DNA of 38,345 nt from Yeosuana marina (GCF_011762485.1 NZ_JAAKGI010000012.1:1-38345), one strand, 5' to 3'; positions 8,863-16,684 are shown, counted from the stretch's first letter. Translations and numbers: made by a program. Notes: a model not told the origin generated them from the letters alone.

Positions 8863-10956
8863 TTAAATTCCTTGTGCTTGAATTGCTGTTATAATAACAG
8901 TGTTAAAAATATCATCTACTGTACATCCTCTACTCAAATCATTTACAGGCTTATTAAGACCTTGTAACATCGGTCCGATAGCCAATGCCCCCGTTTCTCT
9001 CTGAACTGCTTTATAAGTGTTGTTACCAGTATTTAAATCTGGAAAAATTAATACAGTTGCTTGACCTGCTACTTCTGAGTCTGGCATTTTACTTTTGCCT
9101 ACGCCAGCATCTACAGCCGCATCATATTGAATAGGTCCTTCAATTTTTAAATCGGGCCGTTTTTGTTTTACTATTTCAGTTGCTTTTCTAACTTTATCAA
9201 CCTCTTCACCTTTGCCCGATGTACCAGAGGAATATGATAACATAGCTATTCTTGGTTCGATTCCAAAAGCAATACTAGATTCTGCAGATGATATTGCTAT
9301 TTCCGCCAATTGCTCTGCATTAGGATTTGGATTAATCGCGCAGTCACCAAAAACAGAGACTCTATCATCTAAACACATAAAAAATACCGACGATACTACA
9401 GATACCGAAGGTTTCATTTTTACAAACTGTAAAGCTGGTTTAATAGTATGCTGTGTGGTATGAGCTGCTCCCGAAACCATGCCGTCTGCTAAGCCTTTAT
9501 AAACCATCATAGTTCCAAAATAAGAAACGTCATTCATCAAGTCTTCAGCCATATCAATCGTGACACCCTTAGCTTTCCGTAATTCATAAAATGTATTTGC
9601 AAAATCTTTAGAATATTCAGAGTCCATTGGATTGATAACAGTTATTTTATCTAAATCCAATTTCAAACCTAATCTAATTATACTCTCATATATCTGATCC
9701 TTATTTCCTAGAATTGTTAAATCTACAATATCCATTAGAATTAATCTTGCAGCTGCAGCAATAATTCTATCGTCATTGCCTTCCGGTAAAACAATATGTT
9801 TTCTAGATGTTTTGGCTCTTTTTAATAAATTATACTGAAACATTCTTGGTGTAATACCACTATTTTTAAACGTATAAAACTTATCAGAAAGTCTATCTAC
9901 ATTGCAATACTTGTCAAAAGTATTTAATGACATTAAAATTTTATCTTTATTTTCAGCATAGACATGCGAGCGCACAGCCCCTATTCTATTTGCTACTTCA
10001 AATGTTCCTAACTTAACAGATAGTATTGGAACTATTTGCTGCAAACCTTCAATTAATTTAACAATAGGCTCCTCAGGTAACAAACCTCCTGTTAAAACAA
10101 TTCCTGAAATAGCTGGATAATTAGTAGAAATATTAGCTTGTAAAGCTCCTAAAATAATATCGGCTCTATCACCTGGTGTAATAATTAAACAATCTTGCTC
10201 TAGTTTAGTCAAATAATTTCGTAACTGCATAGCCCCTACTTTAAAACTAGTTGTTTGATTATTTAAGTGCTCTTTTCCAAAAATAATTTGAGCATCAATA
10301 GCTTTAGCAATTTCTTTTACCGTAGGGTTTTTTAAAGAAGGAATTAAAGGAATAGCATTTACCAATACATCCTTAGGCAAATTTTGTTCAACACCTTTAA
10401 TAACTAGGTCTAAGTTTTTTTCTTGTACTTTATTCGCAATAACAGCTAAAACCTTTACTTCTTTTTCATTAAATGAATCGTAAGCCAAATGTAAACCGTT
10501 AACAAACTCGTCAAAACTTTTACCAACACCACTGGAAACTATAATAGCAGGTATACCTAAATTTTTTGCAATTAATATATTAGCATCTAGTTCTATAGCA
10601 GTACCTTCTCCAGAAAAGTCAGTTCCTTCAACCAGCATGAAATCATTTTTCTCCTCAAGAGCCTTATACTTTTCTATTATTTTATCAAAAATTTCACCTT
10701 CTTTTCCAGAATTTCTTTTATTTATGTATTCATTCCTAGTAAATGCAAAGACATCTTTATAATCAATGTCCAAATCAAAGTGAGATAATATAGTATTGAT
10801 ATGATTATCCCTTTTCTCCAAGGAATCACCATCAATAATAGGTCTAAAATAACCTACTTTAGCTGTTTTACCTAGCAACATTCTCATTAAACCTAGTGCT
10901 ACTATAGACTTACCACTATTAGGTTCACTTGTTGCAATATAAATTGCTTTATTCAT
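8863..10956 (-). CDS. pta: Phosphate acetyltransferase
   Basis: 697 residues, the long three-domain form. The N-terminal P-loop dethiobiotin-synthase/CobQ-like domain (about 1-210) starts IATSEPNSGKSIVALGLM. A DRTGG domain occupies about 215-325 (ITPGDRADIILGAL). The C-terminal catalytic PTA domain (about 370-697) contains RKHIVLPEGNDDRIIAAA, SYSSGTSGKG and GPIQYDAAVD. It makes acetyl-phosphate and CoA from acetyl-CoA and phosphate. It is the first gene of the pta-ackA operon. The long form is often allosterically regulated through its N-terminal domains in other bacteria; that is family knowledge and cannot be read here. A -7 box lies just upstream. Confidence 0.96.
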   Translation of the reverse strand: MNKAIYIATSEPNSGKSIVALGLMRMLLGKTAKVGYFRPIIDGDSLEKRDNHINTILSHFDLDIDYKDVFAFTRNEYINKRNSGKEGEIFDKIIEKYKALEEKNDFMLVEGTDFSGEGTAIELDANILIAKNLGIPAIIVSSGVGKSFDEFVNGLHLAYDSFNEKEVKVLAVIANKVQEKNLDLVIKGVEQNLPKDVLVNAIPLIPSLKNPTVKEIAKAIDAQIIFGKEHLNNQTTSFKVGAMQLRNYLTKLEQDCLIITPGDRADIILGALQANISTNYPAISGIVLTGGLLPEEPIVKLIEGLQQIVPILSVKLGTFEVANRIGAVRSHVYAENKDKILMSLNTFDKYCNVDRLSDKFYTFKNSGITPRMFQYNLLKRAKTSRKHIVLPEGNDDRIIAAAARLILMDIVDLTILGNKDQIYESIIRLGLKLDLDKITVINPMDSEYSKDFANTFYELRKAKGVTIDMAEDLMNDVSYFGTMMVYKGLADGMVSGAAHTTQHTIKPALQFVKMKPSVSVVSSVFFMCLDDRVSVFGDCAINPNPNAEQLAEIAISSAESSIAFGIEPRIAMLSYSSGTSGKGEEVDKVRKATEIVKQKRPDLKIEGPIQYDAAVDAGVGKSKMPDSEVAGQATVLIFPDLNTGNNTYKAVQRETGALAIGPMLQGLNKPVNDLSRGCTVDDIFNTVIITAIQAQGI

Positions 10957-10971
10957 TTTGTAAATTTTTTA

Positions 10972-10979
10972 CAAAGTTA
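10972..10979 (-). promoter_or_regulatory. -7 promoter element TAACTTTG for pta-ackA
   Basis: Reads TAACTTTG on the minus strand, matching TAnnTTTG, 16 bases before the pta ATG. This implies a very short leader of about 10 bases. No -33 TTG at the proper distance, so support is moderate. Confidence 0.45.
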
Positions 10980-11250
10980 CTTTAAAATTTTTATGTAAAT
11001 AAACATTGAAGGTAATAATATCAAGGGTTTTGCTGATTTTTTTATAACTTAATTTAAGTGTTATCTTCTTTAAAAGAACAATGATTTTTATCATGTTTTT
11101 CAACTTTTCACCGATTATTGTTTTTAAATGATTTTACTTAATAATTTACATTTTATTCATGCTTTTTTGATGATTTAAAAATTTTTAAATTCGAAATTAT
11201 CATATCGATATATGACTAACTAAATAATCATTCATTAAATTTTGGACATA

Positions 11251-11280
11251 AAAAAACCGAAAGATTTTGTCTTTCGGTTT
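11251..11280 (-). terminator. Intrinsic terminator of the coiled-coil protein gene
   Basis: AAACCGAAAG (11254-11263) pairs with CTTTCGGTTT (11271-11280), a 10-bp perfect stem with a 7-base loop. On the minus strand a run of T follows (11257 down to 11251), 20 bases after the stop of the 11301-12179 gene. Confidence 0.9.
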
Positions 11281-11300
11281 TAATATCTATTATTCTCTTT

Positions 11301-12179
11301 TTATTTGAGAGTAAACTCTGAAGTTGATACTAAATCTTTTGAATTAAACACATTAACAACATAACGTCCTTTTTCAAAATCTCCCTTACCAGTAACGAAT
11401 TCACAAATATTAAGACTTGAATTTTCGTAATTAAATTTACTAATAATGCTATAGTTAATTGTTTTATCTCCAAAAACAACTTGTTCATTTGCGCCTAAAG
11501 TATTATTTTTTGGGTCTATTACTTGAACGTATAATTCTTGATCTCCTGCTTGAACTAATTTATTTTGAGCCACTGTAAAACATACTCTAATTTTGTCAGT
11601 ACGGCTCGCTCTTTCTGTAGGGATTAATTTTCCTGAAGTTCTTTCAATAACTCCAAAACCTTTTAAACCTATTGTAGATAATACAGAAGCATTTTCCATA
11701 ACTTCAGCTAATGCCGTGTTTTGAATCAATAATGAATCTGTAAACATGGTTCTTTCTTCTAAACGAACACGTGTACTATCTAACGAAGTCGCTAAATATG
11801 AATTTTCAACTCGTAAAGAATCGTTTTGTGCTAATAACACATCCATTTCTTTTTGAAGTGACATATACTTTTGTTTATATCTCCAAAGGCTTTTAACATT
11901 GGTTTCAGAAATTTTTAAAGAGTCTATCAACCCTTGAATACGCGCTCTGGCTTCAATTAAATTATTATTAGCAACCTCATTTTCGCTAATAGCATCATCA
12001 TATTGCTTAGCCATAGCGTTTAAATCATTCATTACTAATTGTTTTTGCTCTGTTAGGTCTTTTTTTGTTTTGTTACTTTCTTTGTAAAGGTTAAGCGAAT
12101 AAAATGCTGTTCCTAAAAAAAGGACTAAAGCAATACCTAACGCTACTTTTAACCCCATACCACTTTTACTATCTTCCAT
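11301..12179 (-). CDS. Single-pass membrane protein with long coiled coil, unknown function
   Basis: 292 residues. One transmembrane helix (about 9-28, LKVALGIALVLFLGTAFYSL) follows a short cytoplasmic tail. A long coiled coil (about 32-165) comes next, rich in Asp, Asn, Glu and Lys with heptad-like leucines. A C-terminal beta-rich domain (about 175-292) starts LKGFGVIERTSGK and ends in a short sandwich-like part (YVVNVFNSKDLVSTSEFTLK). I recognise it as a conserved Bacteroidota hypothetical, sometimes mislabelled a chromosome-partitioning protein; no ParA motif is present. It is monocistronic with its own terminator and divergent from the arginase-family gene. The topology suggests an envelope role, but no partner is evident. 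Confidence 0.8.
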   Translation of the reverse strand: MEDSKSGMGLKVALGIALVLFLGTAFYSLNLYKESNKTKKDLTEQKQLVMNDLNAMAKQYDDAISENEVANNNLIEARARIQGLIDSLKISETNVKSLWRYKQKYMSLQKEMDVLLAQNDSLRVENSYLATSLDSTRVRLEERTMFTDSLLIQNTALAEVMENASVLSTIGLKGFGVIERTSGKLIPTERASRTDKIRVCFTVAQNKLVQAGDQELYVQVIDPKNNTLGANEQVVFGDKTINYSIISKFNYENSSLNICEFVTGKGDFEKGRYVVNVFNSKDLVSTSEFTLK

Positions 12180-12303
12180 AATTACTTGTTTTTAATTTTT
12201 AAAGAGTTTACTGATTTGATTTTCTAAATTTAATACTTATTTTTTTTAATGTAATGAATAAATAAAACTGTATTTTTAATTATTCAAAAAATTTACTGCT
12301 TCT

Positions 12304-13323
12304 ATGGATAAACTAGTTTTATTTAATAATTCTGAATTAAAAAAATTACTAAACAAGCGTTCTGGTGAATCCAAATTTGGCGAACATGTTAACCTGTTAA
12401 CTTCCATTTCTAACATATACGAACAACTTGAAAATTTGGATGTTACGCATGTAATTATTGGTTTACCCGAAGATGTAGGTGTTTTTGCAAATTACGGAAA
12501 ATCAGGAGCTTACAATACTTGGAATACGGTATTAAAATATCTATTAAATATTCAAAATAACGAATTCACAAATGCAAATCGTGTTTTAATTCTTGGACAT
12601 CTTGATTTTACTGATGAAATGTTGAAAGTTTCCAAGTTAAATCAATCAAAAAGAAAAGATATTTTAAAAGCTAGAAAAATTGTAAAAAAAATTGATGCAC
12701 ATGTTACTCATATTATACATCAAATTGTTTTAGCTGGAAAAAAGCCTATTATTATTGGAGGCGGTCATAACAATGCTTACGGAAATATTAAAGGCAGTTC
12801 ATTGGCTCTAGGAACTCCTATAAACGTTGTTAATTTTGATGCTCATACTGATTTTAGACCAGAAGAAGGTCGTCATAGTGGTAACGGGTTTTCTTATGCT
12901 TATGCTGAAGGATTTTTAAAAAACTATTTTGTATTTGGTTTGCATGAAAATTATACTCCTGAAAAACTTTTTAACTCATTAAAAAAAATAAATTCTATAG
13001 CTTATAATACCTTTGAATCTATTGAAGTTAGAAAAGAATTATCGTTTAAAAGTGAGATGAAAAGAGCTTTAGAGCATGTTAGTTCTACCGCTTTTGGTAT
13101 TGAAATTGATTGTGATGCTATTCAGAATATTTCAAGTAGCGCAATGACACTAAGTGGTTTTGGTGTAAACAAAACACGAGCCTTTGTAAACTTTTTTGGA
13201 AAACATGAAAATACCTACTATCTGCATATCTGCGAGGCTATAGCTACCCCAGAAAACGAAAGTCAAATTGGAAAACTAATTACGTACTTAATTACAGATT
13301 TTATGAGAGCAAATTCTCATTAA
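12304..13323 (+). CDS. Arginase/agmatinase/formimidoylglutamase family (ureohydrolase) enzyme
   Basis: 339 residues. The dinuclear manganese site motifs of the ureohydrolase fold are present in order: GGGHNN (152-157), NFDAHTDFR (177-185, the DAHxD motif) and IEIDCDAI (266-272, the DxD motif). Family members hydrolyse guanidino or formimino groups. The GGGH form instead of GGDHS is closer to formimidoylglutamase (HutG, histidine breakdown) than to arginase. The usual SxDxDxxDP continuation is replaced by DCDAIQNIS, so the third motif is atypical. No other histidine-degradation genes are nearby, so the substrate is uncertain. It is divergent from the coiled-coil gene (124-base gap) and converges on the Nudix gene with two bases between them. 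Confidence 0.82.
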   Translation: MDKLVLFNNSELKKLLNKRSGESKFGEHVNLLTSISNIYEQLENLDVTHVIIGLPEDVGVFANYGKSGAYNTWNTVLKYLLNIQNNEFTNANRVLILGHLDFTDEMLKVSKLNQSKRKDILKARKIVKKIDAHVTHIIHQIVLAGKKPIIIGGGHNNAYGNIKGSSLALGTPINVVNFDAHTDFRPEEGRHSGNGFSYAYAEGFLKNYFVFGLHENYTPEKLFNSLKKINSIAYNTFESIEVRKELSFKSEMKRALEHVSSTAFGIEIDCDAIQNISSSAMTLSGFGVNKTRAFVNFFGKHENTYYLHICEAIATPENESQIGKLITYLITDFMRANSH

Positions 13324-13325
13324 CA

Positions 13326-13907
13326 CTATAGTAATTTATGTATTTGGGCGTATTGTAATAAAACAATAGTTCTTGTATCATGAATGTCTCCATTATTTAA
13401 CATAGCAACTGCTTTTTTAAATGGTAATTCTAAAACTTCTATATCTTCATGCTCGCTTTCTAAACCACCACCATCATTTACTTTCATATCATCTGAATAC
13501 TCACCAACAAAAAAGTGCATTTTCTCAGTCATAACCCCTGGAGAGGAATACGCTTCAAATACTTTTTTTACATTTTTTAATCTATATCCTACCTCTTCTT
13601 CTGTTTCTCTTATAATGCAGGCTTCTGGATTGTCTTTGTCTAACATACCCGCACAAATTTCAACTAACATACCGTCTTTATTGTCATTCATATAAGTAGG
13701 CATCCTAAATTGTTTTGTTAAAATTACTGTTTGCTTTTCTTTATTATACAACAATATTCCAGCACCGTCTCCCCTGTCGTAACATTCCCGTATTTGTGTA
13801 ACCCAAGTGCCAGAACTCATAAGGTAATCAAATGTAATTTTATTAAGTGTATAATATTGTTTTGAAAGCAATTCTACTTGTATATTCTTAATCTTGTTAG
13901 AAGACAT
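13326..13907 (-). CDS. Nudix hydrolase, NudK/ADP-sugar pyrophosphatase-like
   Basis: 193 residues. The Nudix box lies at about 87-108, with IIRETEEEVGY holding the catalytic REx(T)EEExG core. GVMTEKMHFFVGEY after the box (about 124-137) and the N-terminal beta part GAGILLYNKEKQTVILTKQFRMPTY resemble E. coli NudK, which splits GDP-mannose and related nucleotide sugars. The box is one residue shorter than the textbook spacing between the first Gly and the Arg, as I recall for NudK-like proteins. Cytoplasmic, no signal peptide. Converges on the ureohydrolase gene with two bases between the stops. The exact substrate is inferred. Confidence 0.87.
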   Translation of the reverse strand: MSSNKIKNIQVELLSKQYYTLNKITFDYLMSSGTWVTQIRECYDRGDGAGILLYNKEKQTVILTKQFRMPTYMNDNKDGMLVEICAGMLDKDNPEACIIRETEEEVGYRLKNVKKVFEAYSSPGVMTEKMHFFVGEYSDDMKVNDGGGLESEHEDIEVLELPFKKAVAMLNNGDIHDTRTIVLLQYAQIHKLL

Positions 13908-13992
13908 AATATTGAAAATGATATTTAAATTTATTCAATGCAATTTCGTTAAAAAATATTAGCTCTGAAATTTAAATTGTAGATTATCTTAG

Positions 13993-14039
13993 TAACCATA
14001 TGTTTATATGAATTTAAATTCATGATTTTCATATGGTTA
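13993..14039. repeat. Nested palindrome upstream of the small membrane protein genes
   Basis: Outer arms TAACCATATG (13993-14002) and CATATGGTTA (14030-14039) are perfect over 10 bp. Between them lies a perfect 16-bp palindrome ATGAATTTAAATTCAT (14008-14023). It sits in the 204-base gap between a minus-strand and a plus-strand gene, about 35-80 bases upstream of the -7 box at 14073, so it is a candidate operator. There is no T-run, so a terminator is unlikely. Confidence 0.6.
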
Positions 14040-14072
14040 TAATATTTTTTATTATAGATTGACAAAAAATAT

Positions 14073-14080
14073 TATATTTG
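14073..14080 (+). promoter_or_regulatory. -7 promoter element TATATTTG for the small membrane protein pair
   Basis: Full match to TAnnTTTG. Transcription would begin near 14087, giving a leader of about 25 bases before the ATG at 14112. A TTG at 14059 is too close to serve as a -33 box. Confidence 0.5.
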
Positions 14081-14111
14081 GTATGCTATTAACCCAAATC
14101 GGTATTTAACA

Positions 14112-14351
14112 ATGCTTTTAAATTATATTCTAGGTTTTTTATTACCAATTGCGTTAATAGAACAAAGTGACATTGTCACGCTCTTAATTATTGTGGTTGT
14201 ATTTTTTTCTATTTTATTGATTTTAGGTATCAGAAAATCATATAAGCTTAAAAAAGAAAATGAACGCTTAGATAAGATCAGTGAAGAATTAGCAAAACAA
14301 GAAGAGAAGTACAAAGATTTCACTGAAGGACATATGTATGGTGATAATTAA
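14112..14351 (+). CDS. Small membrane protein with C-terminal GHMY motif, unknown function
   Basis: 79 residues. A hydrophobic N-terminal half spans about residues 2-42, possibly two segments (NYILGFLLPIALI and IVTLLIIVVVFFSILLILGI). A charged, probably helical coiled region follows (YKLKKENERLDKISEELAKQ, 44-63), then the tail FTEGHMYGDN. I do not recognise the family. The start follows a -7 box by about 32 bases. The next gene begins 12 bases after the stop and has the same layout (membrane N-terminus, charged middle, tail with GHIY), so the two are probably co-transcribed and related. The strong hydrophobic profile and the shared tail make this a real gene rather than a chance frame. Confidence 0.72.
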   Translation: MLLNYILGFLLPIALIEQSDIVTLLIIVVVFFSILLILGIRKSYKLKKENERLDKISEELAKQEEKYKDFTEGHMYGDN

Positions 14352-14363
14352 TAATTTAACGTT

Positions 14364-14564
14364 ATGATTGAATTTATATTTACTTTACTTAGTTTTTTAC
14401 TCATATTGATCTTAGGAAAATGGGCGAAAAGAGTACTATATGTTCATGAACATGAAGAATCTATCAATAATGAATTAGACACCTTTAATTCCAATATTCA
14501 AGCAATACACCAATTAGAACAAAAATCTGATTACACTTTAGGTTCAGGCCATATCTATGAATAA
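14364..14564 (+). CDS. Small membrane protein with C-terminal GHIY motif, unknown function
   Basis: 66 residues. One hydrophobic segment at 2-18 (IEFIFTLLSFLLILILG) is followed by a basic stretch (KWAKRVLY) that suggests an inside C-terminus. An acidic polar region comes next, then the tail YTLGSGHIYE. Same layout and tail as the 79-residue protein immediately upstream, so it is possibly a diverged duplicate or a hetero-partner. Function unknown. The stop codon lies immediately before the A-run of the terminator shared with the converging ettA operon. Confidence 0.7.
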   Translation: MIEFIFTLLSFLLILILGKWAKRVLYVHEHEESINNELDTFNSNIQAIHQLEQKSDYTLGSGHIYE

Positions 14565-14592
14565 AAAAAACGCCCACTTTTCAGTGAGCGTT
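14563..14592. terminator. Terminator of the CAL67264-ettA operon (minus), possibly bidirectional
   Basis: AACGCCCAC (14569-14577) pairs with GTGAGCGTT (14584-14592) with one mismatch and a 6-base loop. On the minus strand an eight-T run follows (14570 to 14563), the classical form. On the plus strand the tail is only weakly T-rich. Confidence 0.85.
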
Positions 14593-14616
14593 AAAATAAA
14601 AATTTTCTTTACTTCT

Positions 14617-16308
14617 TTATCGTACTAATTTTTTATACTTAATTCGTTTTGGCATCAAATCACCACCAAGTCGTTTCTTTTTATTTTCTTCATATTCACT
14701 AAAACTACCTTCAAAGAAATACACTTGAGAATCGCCTTCAAATGCTAAAATATGCGTACATATTCTATCTAAAAACCATCTGTCATGACTAATAACAACG
14801 GCGCAACCGGCAAAGTTTTCTAAACCTTCTTCTAAAGCTCTCAATGTATTCACGTCAAGGTCATTTGTAGGTTCATCTAAAAGTAACACGTTTCCTTCTT
14901 CTTTAAGAGTCATGGCTAAATGCAAACGGTTACGTTCACCTCCAGATAACAACTTTACCTTTTTATTTTGTTCGCCTCCAGAAAAATTAAAACGACTTAA
15001 ATACGCTCTGGAATTGACTTCCTTACCTCCCATTAAGATAAGTTCCTGCTCGTCACTAAAGTTTTGCCAAATAGTTTTTTCTTGGTCAATATTAGAATGA
15101 CTTTGATCAACGTAGGCAATTTTTGCAGTATCACCTACTTTAAACTCGCCTTTATCCGGAGTTTCTTCACCCATTATCATTCTAAAAATGGTGGTCTTTC
15201 CTGCGCCGTTAGGACCAATAACACCTACAATTCCAGCTTGTGGTAATTTAAAGTTTAAACTTTCATACAATAGCTTATCATCGTATCCTTTACTAACACC
15301 TACCGCCTCAATAACATTGGTTCCCAAACGTGGACCATTAGGTATATAGATTTCAAGTTTTTCATCCAATTGTTTCTGGTCTTGGCTCATTAACTTATCG
15401 TAGTTGTTCAAACGCGCTTTTTGCTTTGTTTGACGTCCTTTTGCTCCTTGTCTTACCCATTCTAATTCGCGTTCTAATGTTTTCTGACGTTTAGAAGCTA
15501 CTTTGCTTTCTTGTGCCATACGTTTAGATTTCTGATCTAACCACGATGAGTAATTACCTTTCCAAGGAATGCCTTCTCCTCTATCTAATTCTAAAATCCA
15601 GCCAGCTACATTATCTAAAAAGTATCTATCATGTGTTACGGCAATCACCGTTCCTTTATATTGTGCTAAATGATGCTCTAACCAATGTACAGATTCGGCA
15701 TCTAAATGGTTGGTTGGTTCATCTAATAATAGCACATCTGGTTCTTGTAATAATAATCGACACAACGCTACGCGCCGTTTTTCCCCACCAGATAGAATAC
15801 CTATTTTTTTATCACCATCTGGGGTGCGTAAAGCGTCCATAGCTATTTCAAGTTTGGTATCTAATTCCCAAGCATTAGCAGCATCAATTTGATCTTGTAA
15901 TTCTGCCTGACGATTCATCAGTTTTTCCATCTTATCTGGATTAGAATAGACTTCTTCCAACCCAAACATGTCGTTTATTTTATTGTATTCGTCAAGTATA
16001 GCAACCGTTTCAGCGGCACCTTCACGAACAATTTCCATAACGGTTTTATCATCATCAAGTTTTGGCTCTTGTTCTAAATAGCCCACCGAATAATCTTGTA
16101 AAAAGGTCACATCACCTTGGTAATTCTTATCTATGCCTGCGATAATTTTTAGCAAGGTTGATTTACCAGAACCATTGAGACCTAAAATTCCAATTTTAGC
16201 TCCGTAAAAAAAGCTTAAATAAATATTTTTTAAAACGGGCGTATTGGCACCTTGAAAGGTTTTGGTTAACCCATTCATTGAAAAAATTACTTTCTTATCG
16301 TCGCTCAT
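14617..16308 (-). CDS. ettA: Energy-dependent translational throttle protein EttA (ABC-F ATPase)
   Basis: 563 residues with two ABC cassettes and no membrane segments. Cassette 1 has Walker A GLNGSGKST (about 42-50), signature LSGGEKRR and Walker B LLLDEPTNHLD. Cassette 2 has GPNGAGKTT, LSGGERNR and LLLDEPTNDLD. Between them lies the basic linker rich in Arg and Lys (about 255-310). An 'arm' insertion sits within cassette 1 (near PDKMEKLMNRQAELQDQI). ABC-F proteins of this type bind the ribosomal E site and gate elongation according to the ATP/ADP ratio. The ATG overlaps the stop of the upstream 60-residue gene by one base (TAATG), so translation is probably coupled. A strong terminator follows. 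Confidence 0.95.
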   Translation of the reverse strand: MSDDKKVIFSMNGLTKTFQGANTPVLKNIYLSFFYGAKIGILGLNGSGKSTLLKIIAGIDKNYQGDVTFLQDYSVGYLEQEPKLDDDKTVMEIVREGAAETVAILDEYNKINDMFGLEEVYSNPDKMEKLMNRQAELQDQIDAANAWELDTKLEIAMDALRTPDGDKKIGILSGGEKRRVALCRLLLQEPDVLLLDEPTNHLDAESVHWLEHHLAQYKGTVIAVTHDRYFLDNVAGWILELDRGEGIPWKGNYSSWLDQKSKRMAQESKVASKRQKTLERELEWVRQGAKGRQTKQKARLNNYDKLMSQDQKQLDEKLEIYIPNGPRLGTNVIEAVGVSKGYDDKLLYESLNFKLPQAGIVGVIGPNGAGKTTIFRMIMGEETPDKGEFKVGDTAKIAYVDQSHSNIDQEKTIWQNFSDEQELILMGGKEVNSRAYLSRFNFSGGEQNKKVKLLSGGERNRLHLAMTLKEEGNVLLLDEPTNDLDVNTLRALEEGLENFAGCAVVISHDRWFLDRICTHILAFEGDSQVYFFEGSFSEYEENKKKRLGGDLMPKRIKYKKLVR

Positions 16309-16490
16309 TATACTCGTCCTTTTAAAGCGTTAAAAACCCAAGCAATCGCGAAAAAGCCAATACCTACAGAAGCGAAACCCCATCCTGCTACTTCATCATA
16401 TCTAAATGCTCCAAGCGCGATTAATCCCAGACCTACAAAAATCATAATCCATGTTGCCCATGCTAACACTGTGTTTTTATTCATTGCCAT
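16308..16490 (-). CDS. CAL67264 family small membrane protein
   Basis: 60 residues with two predicted membrane helices (about 7-27 and 33-54). The conserved GLGLIALGAFRYDEVAGWGF core and FNALKGRV tail fit the flavobacterial family named CAL67264 (recognised from memory). Function unknown. Two in-frame ATGs are possible (MAMNKN or MNKN); the first is annotated. It is translationally coupled to ettA by a one-base overlap and lies directly downstream of a structured leader RNA (16510-16602), so it is the first gene of that operon. Confidence 0.85.
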   Translation of the reverse strand: MAMNKNTVLAWATWIMIFVGLGLIALGAFRYDEVAGWGFASVGIGFFAIAWVFNALKGRV

Positions 16491-16509
16491 AATTAAATCT
16501 ATATTTAGG

Positions 16510-16602
16510 GCACATCCTTGTTAGATAACAAGGTCAGGCTATTCGCTAAATCTTTTTTAACTGATATCAGTTAAAAAAGGATATCGCTTCTATCCTTTGT
16601 GC
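16510..16602 (-). ncRNA. Structured leader RNA, closed multi-hairpin junction, upstream of CAL67264-ettA
   Basis: Reading the minus strand 5'->3': a closing stem GCACA (16602-16598) pairs with TGTGC (16514-16510). Inside it are hairpin a, AAGGATA-GAAGCGA-TATCCTT (16597-16577), and hairpin b, TTTTAACTG-ATAT-CAGTTAAAA (16576-16555), directly abutting. A single-stranded linker of 21 bases with AGCGAATAGCC (16554-16534) follows, then hairpin c, CCTTGT-TATCTA-ACAAGG (16533-16516). AGCGA occurs both in the loop of hairpin a and in the linker. A near-consensus -7 box lies just 5'. No T-run follows and the next gene starts 20 bases later, so a 5' leader is more likely than a free small RNA. It may be a member of the Flavo-1 motif of Flavobacteria, recalled but not verified. 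Confidence 0.65.
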
Positions 16603-16613
16603 AAATTGAAACA

Positions 16614-16621
16614 CAAATATC
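16614..16621 (-). promoter_or_regulatory. -7-like element GATATTTG for the leader RNA and ettA operon
   Basis: Seven of eight positions fit TAnnTTTG on the minus strand. Transcription would start near 16605, at the 5' base of the closing stem, which is why I accept the imperfect match. Confidence 0.4.
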
Positions 16622-16633
16622 GTATTTTTAAAT

Positions 16634-16659
16634 AAAAAAGCATCTTATCAAGGATGCTT
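16634..16659 (-). terminator. Intrinsic terminator of the pirin (YhhW-like) gene
   Basis: AAGCATC (16638-16644) pairs with GATGCTT (16653-16659) around an 8-base loop. On the minus strand a T-run follows, 26 bases after the stop of the 16685-17404 gene. Confidence 0.85.
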
Positions 16660-16684
16660 AATTATTTTTTAGATTTAAAATTTC

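Larger units (their letters stand above)
10957..11300. other. Intergenic region upstream of pta
   Basis: 344 bases between two minus-strand genes. It contains the terminator of the upstream gene (11251-11280) and a -7 element for pta (10972-10979). The rest is very AT-rich with an imperfect palindrome ACTTAA-T-TTAAGT near 11048-11060. No open reading frame above 20 codons with coding character was seen. Confidence 0.6.

Noticed and set aside
9212..9463. 83-codon plus-strand frame opposite pta
   Set aside because: Antisense to the catalytic PTA domain with no independent features; a shadow of pta codon use.
13384..13695. 103-codon plus-strand frame opposite the Nudix gene
   Set aside because: The minus-strand frame carries the Nudix box and NudK-like motifs, so this frame is its shadow.
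15546..15842. 98-codon open frame on the plus strand opposite ettA
   Set aside because: Complementary to strongly conserved ABC motifs of ettA; no promoter or protein features of its own.
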